Source: Chloromonas sp. AAM2 (Eukaryota; Chlorophyta; Chlorophyceae; Chlamydomonadales; Chlamydomonadaceae). Taken from it: 53,463 nt of DNA. Location: NCBI GenBank assembly GCA_004335635.1, contig QAXH01001713.1, positions 1 through 53,463 on the forward strand, in the 5' to 3' direction. The notes below the pieces were generated by a model that was not told where the DNA came from, ran no database searches, and saw only the letters and a list, made by a program, of their open reading frames with translations. Shown one piece after another: positions 28,820 through 39,438 of this stretch (the first letter of the stretch is position 1; the number at the start of each line of letters is the position of its first letter). Made by a program: the position numbers and the translations under genes.

Positions 28820-31800
28820 ATGAAGGCGGTACGTATCTCGACTCCCGGCCCCATCAGCAACATTCAAATCCATGAGGTGGACATCCCCAAGCCCGGCCCA
28901 GACGAGGTGCTGATTCGGAACATGTACGCAGGAGTCAACTTCATCGATACCTGTGAGTGTGGACAATCGGCTTAATGACGCGAAGGTACAGGAACCTGCA
29001 AGTGGTGGGCGGGTAACGCCATCCTTGCATGAGGAGAGAACTACCTGTAGCGAGGGCTTAAAGTATAGGGAAACCCCACCAAGCAAAGGAATGGCTGTAA
29101 TTCTTCAACCCTGCGCGCGAGTACGTCATCATCACCACGTCATCATGCCAGGCTTGCTGCGCGCTGGCGGATAAGCGTAGGAACCAAATCCCGCTGTTGA
29201 TAATTGTGAGCAGGGATTGGATGTTGTTTCAGAGCCTCGTTGCAACACATGCACGCACGCATGAACGAGTAGAATTATCATGGTATACATCGACATCAGG
29301 CTAGCAAATGAGCATAGTCGCTATGCAAGAGAGTTCTAGAGTTTGGAGAGCGTTCACAGTCCTACATCATCAGCATCATCAGCATCATCAGCATCAGCAT
29401 CGTGTGATCCAGTATGCCGTAATGCATCACATCGCATGATCAACCCCGTGCGTCCCCGACACTCATCACTGCCTTCCTGTGCTCCTCCTGAGGTTGTCTG
29501 GTGAACGTGCTGGTCTCAGCCGTCAGACCCAGGTAGCAAGTCAGGCTTGTGTGGAACCATCCCGTCCTCCTGTCCTCCCAGATTAGCGGTTGCCTCTGCC
29601 TTGACGCAATGCAGACCATCGGGGTGGTGTGTACCCTGTGCCGCTGCCCTTCACCCTGGGAGTGGACGGAGCAGGCATCGTGCAGGAGGTTGGCTCAAGT
29701 GTGCCTGTCGGGACCCCTCCAGTGGGCACCAAGGTGGCCTACTTCACCAAAAGCGGCGCATATGCTGAGTATGTCACTGTGCCCGCCAACCGTGTGGTGC
29801 CAGTGCCGGAGGGTTTGGACCTGCCCACAGCGACTGCGGCTATGGTACAGGTATGTACGGAAGGAATGCAACCCGCTGTGCATGCACCTTGGCGCACACC
29901 ATGTACGCCTCACAGCCCACATATGGATGCTCTCCACATGATGTCCTGCATTGGCAGTCTGGCATGCCTGCAAACGGCAAGCCATCCTGGTTAGGGCAAC
30001 CAAGCGCTTCGTCGCCCAGCACGAACGTGTTGTTTGTCAACGTCCGCGAACCTACCTTGCTTGCTTGCCTGCCTGCTTGCTTGTGTTGGACCTGAGCTGA
30101 GTGGCATAAGGCTGTGAAGTAAGGCCTTGCGTGTCTTGCTGTTGCCCTGTGTTCTCCCCGGCGCACAGGGCATGACTGCTGTGGCGCTTGCCACCCAGGC
30201 GTACCCCGTGGCTGCGGGCGACTGGGTGCTGGTGCATGCCGCAGCGGGCGGCACGGGGCAGCTCATCACTCAGGTGAAGCGGACTGGGACACACAATAGG
30301 ACGGGCAGATGATGACCCGTCAAAACACCCTACATACATTTTCATGCCTGGTCAATGCAGGCCAAAGCTAGTAGGCAGGCCAGACGGTGCATGCAACAAA
30401 CACAGGACATTGCTTGTCAACATGGCCTGCCTGCAACCAACGGATGATGGCTTGTAAAACACTGCGTTCACACACATCATGTAGTCGGACGCTGCAGCGT
30501 GGCTGGTGTGGCCAGTACATGCCTGCGGTGCTCAGTGTTGATTGCTTTCAGATTGCTGCTCAAGCACAAGCACATGTAATTGGGACTGCCTCCACGCCTG
30601 AGAAAGCTGAACTAGCCAAGGTAGGTCTTTTGGAACATCTGTTCTGCTTTGAATGGTAAGCTCACGCCCACTGTCAGGGTTCTTGTGCGCCATGTGAATG
30701 CATTCCATTGCATGCACTGCATTTCGTTGTCTGAATGTGCTGGATATCTGCACATGCACCCTTTGTGCACGTTGTGTCTGTCAGTGCAAGCCGCTCTGTT
30801 CCCACGTGCCGGCCATCAGGAGCCAGCCCAGGCTACCAAGCTCATCTGATCAACACTCGGCATACGCTTTTCTACTCACATAAGTACCACGGCATTGTTT
30901 CCCTTCATCTGTCAAGCTCATGCATGGCTCTGTCAATGGCTGGGTTGCCATGTTCCTTGTGCGTCCCTTGCCGCAGTCGCTTGGTGCTGCCCACGTGCTG
31001 CTGAGTGGCGCGCCTGACCTGGGGCAGGAGGTGCTGCGCCTGACGGGGGGCCGGGGCGTGCATGCGGTGTTCGACGGGGTGGGGGCGGCCACGTGGGACA
31101 CCAGCAGACACGTGCTCAGGCATCTGGGGTTCATGGTCAGCTTCGGAAATGCCAGCGGCAAGGTCAGTGATGTGCATGGGTAGGCCTTGATGGGCAAGAG
31201 CAGGGGGTGCCACTGTCGACCTTGATCACACACCTGTTGAAGGCAGTTGGTGCTCGTGGCCTTGCACATTGCACTTGGTGCTTTGGTCTGGTTATTACTT
31301 GTGGTTTGCCTCACCTGTGCTTTATCGCCTATGTCTTGAAGCCGGCCAGTGCAACTGAGGGTCGACATCCACTCACCGACATGCCTATGGCAACACTGTG
31401 CTGCACCAACTGCACATTCTATGCTGTCCCCAAACCAGCACAGTCTATTGACGACCCTTTCATGGTCCTGGTTTCGGCACAATTTTTTGTCACAGTTTCC
31501 AACCACACACTTCAGGAGACATGCTGTTGCCGGTGCCCGCGCAGGTGCCCCCGGTTGAGCTCAGCTCCCTGACGCACAATATGCGGCTCATGAGGCCCTC
31601 TCTATACGAGTTTGTCCAGGCCAGCCCTACCGCCTTCACCGACCTGGCCAACACAACGTTCGGGCTCATCCAATCCGGCAAGCTCAAGGTGTGGTGCTTC
31701 TTGGGAGCAGCTGCACACACGTGTCGGCTGCTAGCACGAGTGCTACCCATTGAGGCATCCAAAGAGCAGGCGCCCAGCGGCATTACAATACTTCGTCAAA

Positions 31801-32029
31801 CACACGCAGAAATTCGTCAGCGTCCACCTGCTGTTTGTTGGTGGCACCATAGTGCATGTGCTGTACTGCATGCTTGCAATCGCAAGTTGTGTCCTGTTCC
31901 GCGCAGATGCACGTTCATCACGTGTACCCCCTGTCTGAGGCTGCCCGAGCCCATGAGGACCTGGAGGGGAGGCGCACCACGGGAAAGATTGTGCTGGAGG
32001 TCACGCCGACGCAGACTGCAGCGAAATGA
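28820..32029 (+). CDS. NADPH:quinone oxidoreductase, zeta-crystallin type (copy 1)
   Basis: A zinc-free medium-chain reductase that passes electrons from NADPH to quinones, probably cytosolic. Exons 28820-28952, 29615-29850, 30169-30273, 30552-30620, 30977-31162, 31545-31688 and 31907-32029 join in phase into 331 residues. I see the start MKAVRISTPGP, EVLIRNMYAGVNFIDTY, the block PFTLGVDGAGIVQEVG, GLDLPTATAAMVQGMTAVAL, the nucleotide-binding VHAAAGGTGQLITQ, VIGTASTPEKAELAK, GVHAVFDGVGAATW and FGLIQSGKLK. No zinc-ligand cysteines of alcohol dehydrogenases are present. The C-terminus ends TQTAAK, where a short repeat of the GTCCGGAACCCACTGCAGCG type runs over the stop. The gene directly upstream of a second copy in the same direction shows a tandem duplication. 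Confidence 0.93.
29355..29402. repeat. CATCAG microsatellite in intron 1 of quinone reductase copy 1
   Basis: A run of CATCATCAG and CAGCAT units of about 45 bp. Copy 2 has no such run in its shorter intron 1. Confidence 0.8.
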
Positions 32030-32595
32030 TGATGGTCCGGAACCCACTGCAGCGAAGTAGTGGGCCGGAATTATGGTCCGGAACCCACAACACTACCGCA
32101 CAAAAATTGTCCCAGTACTGGCAAACATCTTTTGTTTGGTGTGAAGCCCATTGATTTATGAGGTGTCTTTTTAATTATTTGCTTCACCAAGCACCAAGCA
32201 AGCTTTGTTGAATTGATTTGAACTGATTTGCTTCTGTGATGAATGTCGCTGATCCACGTTGAAGCGGTTTTGAGTATGTACTGCCGACTGACACATGGTA
32301 CACATGAGGCACGGGGATATGTCGGGGAGTTTCCAAATAGGTGACTGGCTTCACCTATTCATGAGTTGTAACCGGAGGCAATTGACATGTGCTGGACGTC
32401 CAAGCTGCCACCGCTGAGGCAAGCTGGTGTTTCTAGGTTGTACCGCCCTAGTGGGATTAGTTGGGAGCATCGTTCTTACACGAGACTTCTGACATACAAT
32501 CAGAACCGGCGGTCTGCATGTGTAGACTCATACAGCTTCAAACATTATTCTCCTTTCTCACAGCCACCAGTCTCGAACGTGCTGGCTGAGCAAGG
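32030..32595. other. Spacer between the two quinone reductases
   Basis: Contains short direct repeats of GGTCCGGAACCCAC next to the stop of copy 1, and at about 32098-32140 a solo copy of the element end (ATTGTCCCAGTACTGGCAAA). The promoter of copy 2 must lie in the rest; nothing else is recognisable. Confidence 0.5.
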
Positions 32596-35500
32596 ATGAC
32601 GCGCCGGATGAAGGTTGTCCGCATCGCCCGGCCCGGCCCCATCAGCCACCTGCAGATTGACGAGGTGGAGGTCCCGAAGCCTGGTCCTGACGAAGTGCTG
32701 ATCCGCAACACCTACGCAGGAGTCAACTTCATTGACACTTGTGAGTCTTTGCTGCTGCGTCATCGGCAAACTCGCGGCAATCTCCAAACCTTCCGGCGAG
32801 CACACTGTGCGGTGTGACAGTGAGAGGGGCCTAATATGCTCTCCGAATAGACAGGATTTTACGATTCGCAAACCACTACTGCAGGGCAGGAAATATGGAC
32901 GCAACCCTGATACGCAGGTCAAAGAGCGGGCACCTGCCCTATGTCCATGCCCTACACCTTGGGAGTGGATGGTGCAGGCATCGTGCAGGAGGTTGGCTCA
33001 GCTGTGCCACCTGGACCGTTGACGCTGGGCAGCAGGGTAGTCTACATTGCCGTGGGAGGAGGCGCATACGCTGAATTCGTCAGTGTGCCCGTCAATCATG
33101 TGGCGCTGGTGCCGGATGGTTTGGATCTGCCCACCGCTACTGCAGCCATGGTGCAGGTGCGCAGCTGCCAGTCTAAGAGCAGACCAGTCACGGCACCACA
33201 TACACCAGGAGCTTGCATTGGCAGGGCCATTGAGATCACTATCACCGGCAACAAGCCCACGGCAATCGCATGCTTCTCAGCTTAGGTGAGGCGATTTGAC
33301 GTTGCAATCATGCGCAATCTAGGCGCGTCGCTCACGCCTGCTACGTTCGTTACTCTTCTCACGACAGAGTCTCGACGCGACGGAGGTTTCCAGTCTGCCA
33401 AGATGGTGGCACGTCGCGTGTTCATGCACACCTGTTGCGATCTTTGCTCATTTGGACAAGGTTTCCAACACAGGTCGGTTGGATGACCAACTACTAATCC
33501 TCTGCTGTTGCACAGGGCATGACGGCTGTCGCGCTTGCCACCCAGGCGTACCCCGTGGCTGCGGGCGACTGGGTGCTGGTGCACGCCGCAGCGGGGGGCA
33601 CGGGGCAGCTCATCACTCAGGTGAAGGAAGACACGACACGCAACAGGGCGGGCACGCCACCACCTGACAAGCCATCTTACATATAGGTTCATAGCTGCCA
33701 ATTCAGGCAAGCTTTGTAGGCCAGATGACGTCACAAACACAGGGCACTGCTTTGCAGACGACTGTTCTGGCAACACACAGCTGTTGTTGGTAGTCTCTAG
33801 TACTGGCTCTAGTACACGATCTTGGCTTTGGTCCTTTCAGTTAGTCAGTTGTGTTGCAGCCTCGGTTATCTTTCCCCGTGCATGCTAGCAGATGGCTGTT
33901 CAAGCTGGGGCGCACGTGATCTGTGTGACCTCGACGCCTGAGAAGGCTGAGTTCGCCAAGGTAACTCTCTGGGCATGACGCAGGAGAAAAAAAAAGAAGT
34001 TTGCCGGTTCTGGGACAATACCTGGGAAGATCGCCAGGCACCAGTGTTGGTGATGGGTGTTGTAAAGTGGCACACATATTGTTTCGTAGATCAGTCTGTT
34101 AAATTTCAAACTAACACAGGTTTCAGTGCAAGACACAGGAATTGTCCCAGAACCGGCAAACTTTTTTTTTGGGTGCATAGTTACAAAGTACCATTCCTGT
34201 ACAAGTACCCTGTATGTAACGAGGTGCCTATGTTGGGTGGGACACGATGTTGGCTTGCCCACCATGACGTACGCCAGTGTCTTTGCGCTCAGTATGCGCT
34301 GCCGCCATTGAGACTACTTAGTATCTTCAGAAAGCCGATACACGTTGTTGGACATGCTCAATTTGTCATTCGTGCGTGCTGCAGCAAGCTGCAGTGTGCC
34401 TTGGCCAAGCACACACCCCTCGCCTGCCAAGTGCATGCACGCAAACGCCATAGTAGCCATCGTCAGGCTGGCCTACTGATTGCACAGGGAAGCACAGGAT
34501 GGTTGTAGATTGCTGACGTCCGATGTTGTAGTTTGCCATGGGTTGCTGGGACAGTCTCTTGCTGTACATGCACAACGTGGCACCGGAACGGCCCCGCCGG
34601 CGGCTGGGTTGCCATGTTCCTTGTGCGTCCCTTGCCGCAGTCGCTTGGTGCTGCCCACGTGCTGCTGAGTGGCGCGCCTGACCTGGGGCAGGAGGTGCTG
34701 CGCCTGACGGGGGGCCGGGGCGTGCATGCGGTGTTCGACGGGGTGGGGGCGGCCACGTGGGACACCAGCAGACACGTGCTCAGGCACCTGGGGTTCATGG
34801 TCAGCTTCGGAAATGCCAGCGGCAAGGTCAGTGATGTGCATGAGTAGGCCTTAATGAGCAGGAGCAGGGGCACATGTAGTACTCATGGTCAGCTTTGGAG
34901 ATGCGAGCGGCCAGGTGGGTGGGTGTTAGCGAGTTGGCTTAGCACATTCAAATCTGAACTTGCGGCTGTCGCTTGCCACGACTGGAACGGTCAGCATGTC
35001 ATGAGGTGACCTTGTCAGCATCTCCACTGTGCCAGCTCCTGCCCTGTTGCACCAGGAGGCACAGCCGCCTCAGGCAGCGACAAAGTGCAAGCACAGCCAT
35101 GCCTGTTGATTTACATGGGCTGCCGGATCAACACAACCACCGGATCAACACAAACAACTTGACTACTGGCAGGTTTCTTCTCCAAGTTCTGGCAGCAGCA
35201 GCAGCAGCAGCAAGTGAGACTGGTTTCTAAAAGCCAAGATGGATAGGCTTGCCAGACAGGTAGCTCAGCTGCTGCATGCACCCAGGTAGCTCAGCTGCTG
35301 CATGCACCCGGGTGGCTCAGCTGCTGCATGCACACAGGTGGCTCAGCTGCTGCATGCACACAGGTGGCTCAGCTGCTGCATGCACACAGGTAGCTCAGCT
35401 GCTGGCATGCACACAGGTGGCTCAGCTGCTGCATGCACACAGGTGGCTTCCATTGACCTGTCCTGCCTGACGTCACACAACATCCGACTAACCTGCCCTT

Positions 35501-36333
35501 CAATGTTCGAGTTCGTCCAAGCAAGCCCGACTGCCTTCGCTGACTTGGCACACAAGACGCTTGGGCTCATCCAATCCGGCAAGCTCAAGGTGCGATGGTG
35601 CATCAATTGTCAAGTCTCTGGAGTTGAGATTTAGTTTGCTGGTTTTTAGTTTCTAGTGAGGGGCGTCAGAAGATTAGAAACATAATCCCAGACTAATAGC
35701 GGGCCATGCAAGCTGTGCATGGTCCGTTGCATCCTGGAAAGCAAAACCCAGCCAGACAGTGAAACAGCCCGTAGAGCCCTTGTGTGCTTTTCTGCGGCAT
35801 GCGGCCATGATTGGGGATCACCTCTGCCGAGACAATTGAGGAGATGTGTTTGTGGTTTGGGGCTGACATGGCAGAGTGTCCGGGACCTCCCACACATGCA
35901 TCCTTTGCAACTATGCAACCCGTGTGCTGAATCTCACGACCTGCACGGGCACAGGAAATGCCATGACGCGGACGTTCATCACGCATTGTTCACCTTGGCT
36001 GTTCACGCACTTGCCAAGGGTGTGTCCTGACATGCATGTCTGCCAAGCGAGCTCGGCAGACCTATCGCCTGCGCGCTTGCAAATCCTATGCACATGTGCA
36101 TGTAGCTAGACAAACCTCTGCTCTATGCAAAGTAGTATCACTATCACTTGATCACACGGGATCAGGTATTTGTGACTTGCCAATTCATATGCGCCTGTTC
36201 TGCGCAGATGCACGTTCATCGCGTGTACCCCCTGTCTGAGGCTGCCCGAGCCCATGACGACCTGGAGGGGAGGCGCACCACGGGAAAGATTGTGCTGGAG
36301 GTCACGCCGACGCAGACTCGAGCAGGCTGCTAG
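32596..36333 (+). CDS. NADPH:quinone oxidoreductase, zeta-crystallin type (copy 2)
   Basis: Paralogue of the gene upstream with the same seven-exon plan: 32596-32740, 32918-33156, 33516-33620, 33892-33960, 34641-34826, 35443-35589 and 36208-36333, in phase, 338 residues. Key blocks are EVLIRNTYAGVNFIDTC, MPYTLGVDGAGIVQEVG, VHAAAGGTGQLITQ, VICVTSTPEKAEFAK and GVHAVFDGVGAATW. Exons 3, 5 and 7 are nearly identical to copy 1, while exons 1, 2, 4 and 6 have drifted. Intron 4 has gained an inverted-repeat element, and intron 5 holds both a relic of an exon-5 end and a repeat that multiplies the acceptor of exon 6. A second ATG at 32608 matches the start of copy 1. Substrate is not determined. Confidence 0.92.
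33985..34171. mobile_element. MITE-like element in intron 4 of quinone reductase copy 2
   Basis: About 186 bp with terminal inverted repeats of about 30 bp: left A-run then TTTGCCGGTTCTGGGACAAT, right ATTGTCCCAGAACCGGCAAA then a T-run. The same ends flank the element at 5459-5881. Intron 4 of copy 1 lacks it, so it arrived after the duplication. Confidence 0.8.
34885..34920 (+). pseudogene. Relic of an exon-5 3' end inside intron 5
   Basis: The stretch CATGGTCAGCTTTGGAGATG followed by CGAGCGGCCAG|GTGGGT repeats the last bases of exon 5 (CATGGTCAGCTTCGGAAATG, then CCAGCGGCAAG|GTCAGT) about 60 bp after the intact exon 5. It would read MVSFGDASGQ. It looks like what is left of an older, diverged exon 5. 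Confidence 0.65.
35258..35445 (+). repeat. 26-bp minisatellite carrying a copied 3' splice acceptor
   Basis: About seven copies of CTCAGCTGCTGCATGCACAC + AGGTGG end exactly at exon 6 of quinone reductase copy 2. The final unit provides the acceptor CATGCACACAG|GTGGCTTCC; four or five upstream units hold the same CACACAG|GT. Confidence 0.85.
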
Positions 36334-37484
36334 CAACAAGAAGTGACACCACCAAGGAACTATTCTGATTGGCTGATAGTTCCTGCAGTCATGATGGCCA
36401 CCAACTACTCTTCCGGTGTCAGGCGTTCTCTCTTTTTGAGTTACACGGGCCGAACAGCACACTAAGGTATCGTTAGCGTCATTCTCTTTCAGCAGACCAA
36501 GTCGCAAACATGATCATTGAGGCAAACATGACCATTGAGGCTCATGTTTGCATTTTTTGGAACAAGTTTGGCGGGGCGAGGGGAGGCGCCAGTTTTATTA
36601 CCATTGTCAGGGGCATCTCCATGGTCTCGTTTTTAGCATGGCAAGACAATGTCCTTCTGGGGATATCGTTCTGAGTGGTATGAAGCCCACTTTACATTGG
36701 CTTTGATGATCGCGTGTACAGTGAGCCCGTGACAGGCCAACGGCTTGTGCAGCTCTGGTTTGGCCCAACCTCTGTTGGGTTTCAGTGACAGTCCCTGTTT
36801 CCGATCGGCTTAGAATCCTTTGTATCATTTGCACGGCACGCACCTGCGCAGCTAAGTGCATGTCTGGAAGCACTGCGCAGTGAAGGTGAATGTATGTGAG
36901 GTGCTCGCCGTTGACACAGGGAGGTAGGTATTGAACTTCCCCGCACACATCCCGTAGAAGGCCAAAATTCTTGAACCCGCATCCTCAAACAGACAATCAT
37001 CTAGTGCGGGATGAGAACTATAAGAACTCAACGGTATACAAACACTCAGTCACTGGGCCTCGCTTGTCTTGTGAACTGGACTTGGGCACCACTGGAAGCG
37101 GCAGGAGCGACCTGTCAGCATGGAAATGCATTGCAAGTTGTCTGAAAGTGTAAGCGAAGTACGCCTCGCACCAGGTGGCACCAAGTCATGCCACAACAAA
37201 CAACGGCTGCATGGTTGGAGCCCACTACAGCACATTGAGCATTCCGAGTGGTACTAACTCGACCCACTTTACGTTGGCGTCGTTACTTTGGCTTTACGAC
37301 TGTCTGAGAACATCGGCAGCCTGCCATGGTCGTAGGCAGTCCAGCAGCAATATGGAGTGGGGGTCGACGGTGGGGTTATGAGCTTGGTGAAGACTACTGC
37401 GGACGTTCTGCATTAGCTTGAGAGAGAGAGAAAGAGAGGGAGGGAGAGAAAACTACAGCGGCGCTTGATAACAGAACACGACGG
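36334..37484. other. Gene-poor spacer before the permuted tRNA
   Basis: Includes a small direct repeat (AACATGA.CATTGAGG) at about 36508-36545 and a purine run GAGAGAGAGAAAGAGAGGGA near 37420-37450. Open frames here show no recognisable protein. Confidence 0.4.
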
Positions 37485-37488
37485 AAAA
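37485..37488 (-). terminator. Pol III terminator (T4) of the permuted tRNA
   Basis: On the minus strand TTTT lies three bases after the last base of the tRNA 5' half (GTA|TCCTTTTCC). This is the usual RNA polymerase III stop and sits where a permuted transcript should end. Confidence 0.65.
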
Positions 37489-37491
37489 GGA

Positions 37492-37571
37492 TACTAAAGC
37501 CGCGCTCTAACCAACTGAGCTAAGCGGGCATTTCATGCCCGCTACCGGAGTCGAACCAGTGACCTCGGCCT
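37492..37571 (-). tRNA. Circularly permuted tRNA-Thr(AGU)
   Basis: Read on the minus strand, the 3' half (37537-37571, positions 38-72) precedes the 5' half (37492-37529, positions 1-37), with 7 nt between (ATGAAAT, the first A able to serve as base 73). The 5' half starts GCCCGCTTAGCTCAGTTGG, the 3' half ends AGCGGGC; the acceptor stem GCCCGCT/AGCGGGC pairs 7 of 7. The D arm is GCTC/GAGC, the T arm ACTGG-TTCGACT-CCGGT, and the anticodon stem CGGCT/GGCCG pairs across the break with a U-G at 31-39. The loop TTAGTA|A gives anticodon AGU, threonine. The variable loop AGGTC and U31-G39 also occur in ordinary plant tRNA-Thr(AGU). Break at 37/38 is the normal intron site, and leader ACTA can pair with TAGT of the anticodon loop, leaving 3-nt bulges as tRNA endonuclease needs. 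A-box and B-box are intact but in reversed order. Confidence 0.9.
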
Positions 37572-37625
37572 CTGTAGTGCGCTATCGGCTCGTAAGCCGT
37601 GCGGGAAACAAATCAATTCAGACGG

Positions 37626-37633
37626 TATATATA
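37626..37633 (-). promoter_or_regulatory. TATA box upstream of the permuted tRNA
   Basis: TATATATA lies about 55 bp before the 3' half on the minus strand. A start about 25-30 bp downstream would give a leader of some 30 nt including the ACTACAG that should pair with the anticodon loop. Plant and algal tRNA genes often use such upstream TATA elements. Confidence 0.5.
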
Positions 37634-37649
37634 CGTACAAGAAAGTAGT

Positions 37650-39227
37650 GACCACACTAGGAGAATCGTCATAAGGATACCTTTTTGCGTACGTCGGTGT
37701 GGCGGGTGCTGGCGGCCATGACATTTGCATGGCTGGGCCTTGCCCCTGCGGCTGGCATATGGGCCCTGGGGCTCAGTGGTTTAGTGTACCACACTGTTAT
37801 AGGCACTGTCAGGCTAGGCTTTCAGTGCTTGAGTGTTTTGGTGCTTCCTGAGCTTTGCACGGCCGTGTTTGGCTGCACCCAATCTGTAAGCTCTTCACCA
37901 CATCATTGGCCATCCCTTTTCCTTCTGTGCTTGTGCGCGGCTGGGTCATAGGGTCGCTTGTGTGAGGGCTGGGCCCGGGAGTTTCGGACGCTCGTGTGCC
38001 GTCCCGGGCTCTAGTGCTTGCTCGCGGTTCTGTCTGCTTGCTGCACTGCTGCTGCGTGTGCGCTGTTTCTGTCTGTCCTGCTGTCGCCCGTCGTAGGCAC
38101 TGTTAGGCTAGGCTTTCTGGTAGCACGGTGTTCTGGTGCTTCCTGAGCTTTTCACGGCCGTGTCCGGCTGGCCCCGATCTGTAAGCTCTTCACCACCATT
38201 GGCTATTTTATTTCGGCGCCGTCCCTGTGGTGCTTGTGGCTGGACATTTAAGGACGGCCTTTTGAGCCCATCTCCCTGGCTGGTCTCCAGCAATGCGGGG
38301 GAATTCCTCCTGTGGCTCCGGCAGCATTCATTCATCCAGCCACCTCACACGCAGCCACCGAGGCGTTTACTCAATCAGCCCTACAAGCAGCCCTTCAGGC
38401 TGATGCCGCTTGACTTGGCAGCCTCCGTTACAGCCAGCTTGGCTGCACACTGGCAAGCATTTCTCACCGCCCTGATCCCGGCTGCCCACAGCAGTTGCGT
38501 GAGACGGCCTCCTCTGTGAGAAGCACAAGCGGTGAGTCCAGTACAGTGCTATACCAGCCGCAGCCGCGGACTAGTGTTCAGACAGCCACAGTGGCTGCGG
38601 CCCAGGGGTTGAGGCCAGCTGAGAAGCCTTGCACTGGGAGCAGTTGTACCCTGTTGTGCCTACCGTTCACAGACACTTGGGTGGGGTGGCGGTCATTAAC
38701 AGGGCGGTTTCTCAGCCGTGGGTCGTAGACCACTGGCAAGCGTGTCAACTCGTGGCAGTGCCAAATGCTCCTGGTGGTACACTGCCTCCGCTGGGCCCTC
38801 CGCGGCGCAGGAACCTCGGCAGGCAACATATCCATATCATACCAGGTAATATACTAGCAGAAACACCAGGAACACCAACAACACGATCCCTGCCCGGACA
38901 AACACTGAGTGCTGCTGCCTGCCGGGCTCACGGGGACAGGTACCTTGGCACCGACGTCTTGCCAATGGTGTGAAATGTGTGTCCCGGACACTGCGGTGCA
39001 GTTCGTGCCAGGTCCTCCCTCACACGGCACTCCCAGTTACACACCTCCATGCCTTTTTTGTGGAACTGGGCCACAAAATCATGTGAAAATTATTCTATTA
39101 TGTGGGAATTATGTGCAAAATATCTGGACCTGGGCCAGCAGTCAGTAGCTGAGAGGGGCGCATGACCATACATTCACGTGACCATGATTAACAAATGAAT
39201 TTGCAAGTTGAAGACTGTGCGAATCTT
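37650..39227. other. Repeat-rich stretch without a confident gene
   Basis: Several open frames of 75-130 codons exist, none with recognisable domains. It lies between the tRNA and the nuclease relic and may be the decayed body of the element that carried the relic. Confidence 0.4.
37797..38245. repeat. Pair of direct repeats about 295 bp apart
   Basis: Copies at about 37800-37925 and 38094-38215 share GGCACTGT(C/T)AGGCTAGGCTTTC, GGTGCTTCCTGAGCTTT, CACGGCCGTGT and TCTGTAAGCTCTTCACCAC. They are diverged (about 80 percent by eye). They may belong to a mobile element, but I find no reverse transcriptase or integrase. Confidence 0.7.
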
Positions 39228-39438
39228 GATGCACGCAGGTGAAGGATGCGTTCTGTTCAACACCGTGTGGGACCGGGACGTCAATGCGGCTAGGAACATT
39301 ATGCACGTTGGTTTGTGGCTCTTGGCAGGTCTCCCTCACCGCCCCCCTGTGCTGCGTACTAAGGCACAACAAGCTCAGCCACAACAGCAAGCGCAGCAGG
39401 CCATGGAACACTCCAGATTTATGCACAGCAAGCGCTGA
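39228..39438 (+). pseudogene. C-terminal fragment of a Fanzor/TnpB-like nuclease
   Basis: The frame reads GEGCVLFNTVWDRDVNAARN, then an Ile-Met-His stretch, GLPHRPPVLR and a Gln-rich tail to the stop at 39438. DRDVNAARNI is the RuvC-III motif of TnpB and its eukaryotic relatives, with the catalytic Asp; eukaryotic copies often end in a basic Arg-Pro-Pro tail like this. In front of it a zinc-knuckle CxxC would be expected; here CVLF keeps the first Cys and loses the second. A splice acceptor (GCACGCAG) precedes the segment. I find no RuvC-I or -II motif upstream, so it is a relic or one exon of a damaged gene. Confidence 0.6.

Noticed and set aside
37540..37610. An ordinary-order tRNA using the sequence upstream of the T arm (GGCTTACGAGCC as D or anticodon arm)
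   Set aside because: The loop would have only four bases, no anticodon stem pairs, and the acceptor strand pairs perfectly only with the half that lies downstream. GGCTTACGAGCC is more likely a leader hairpin.
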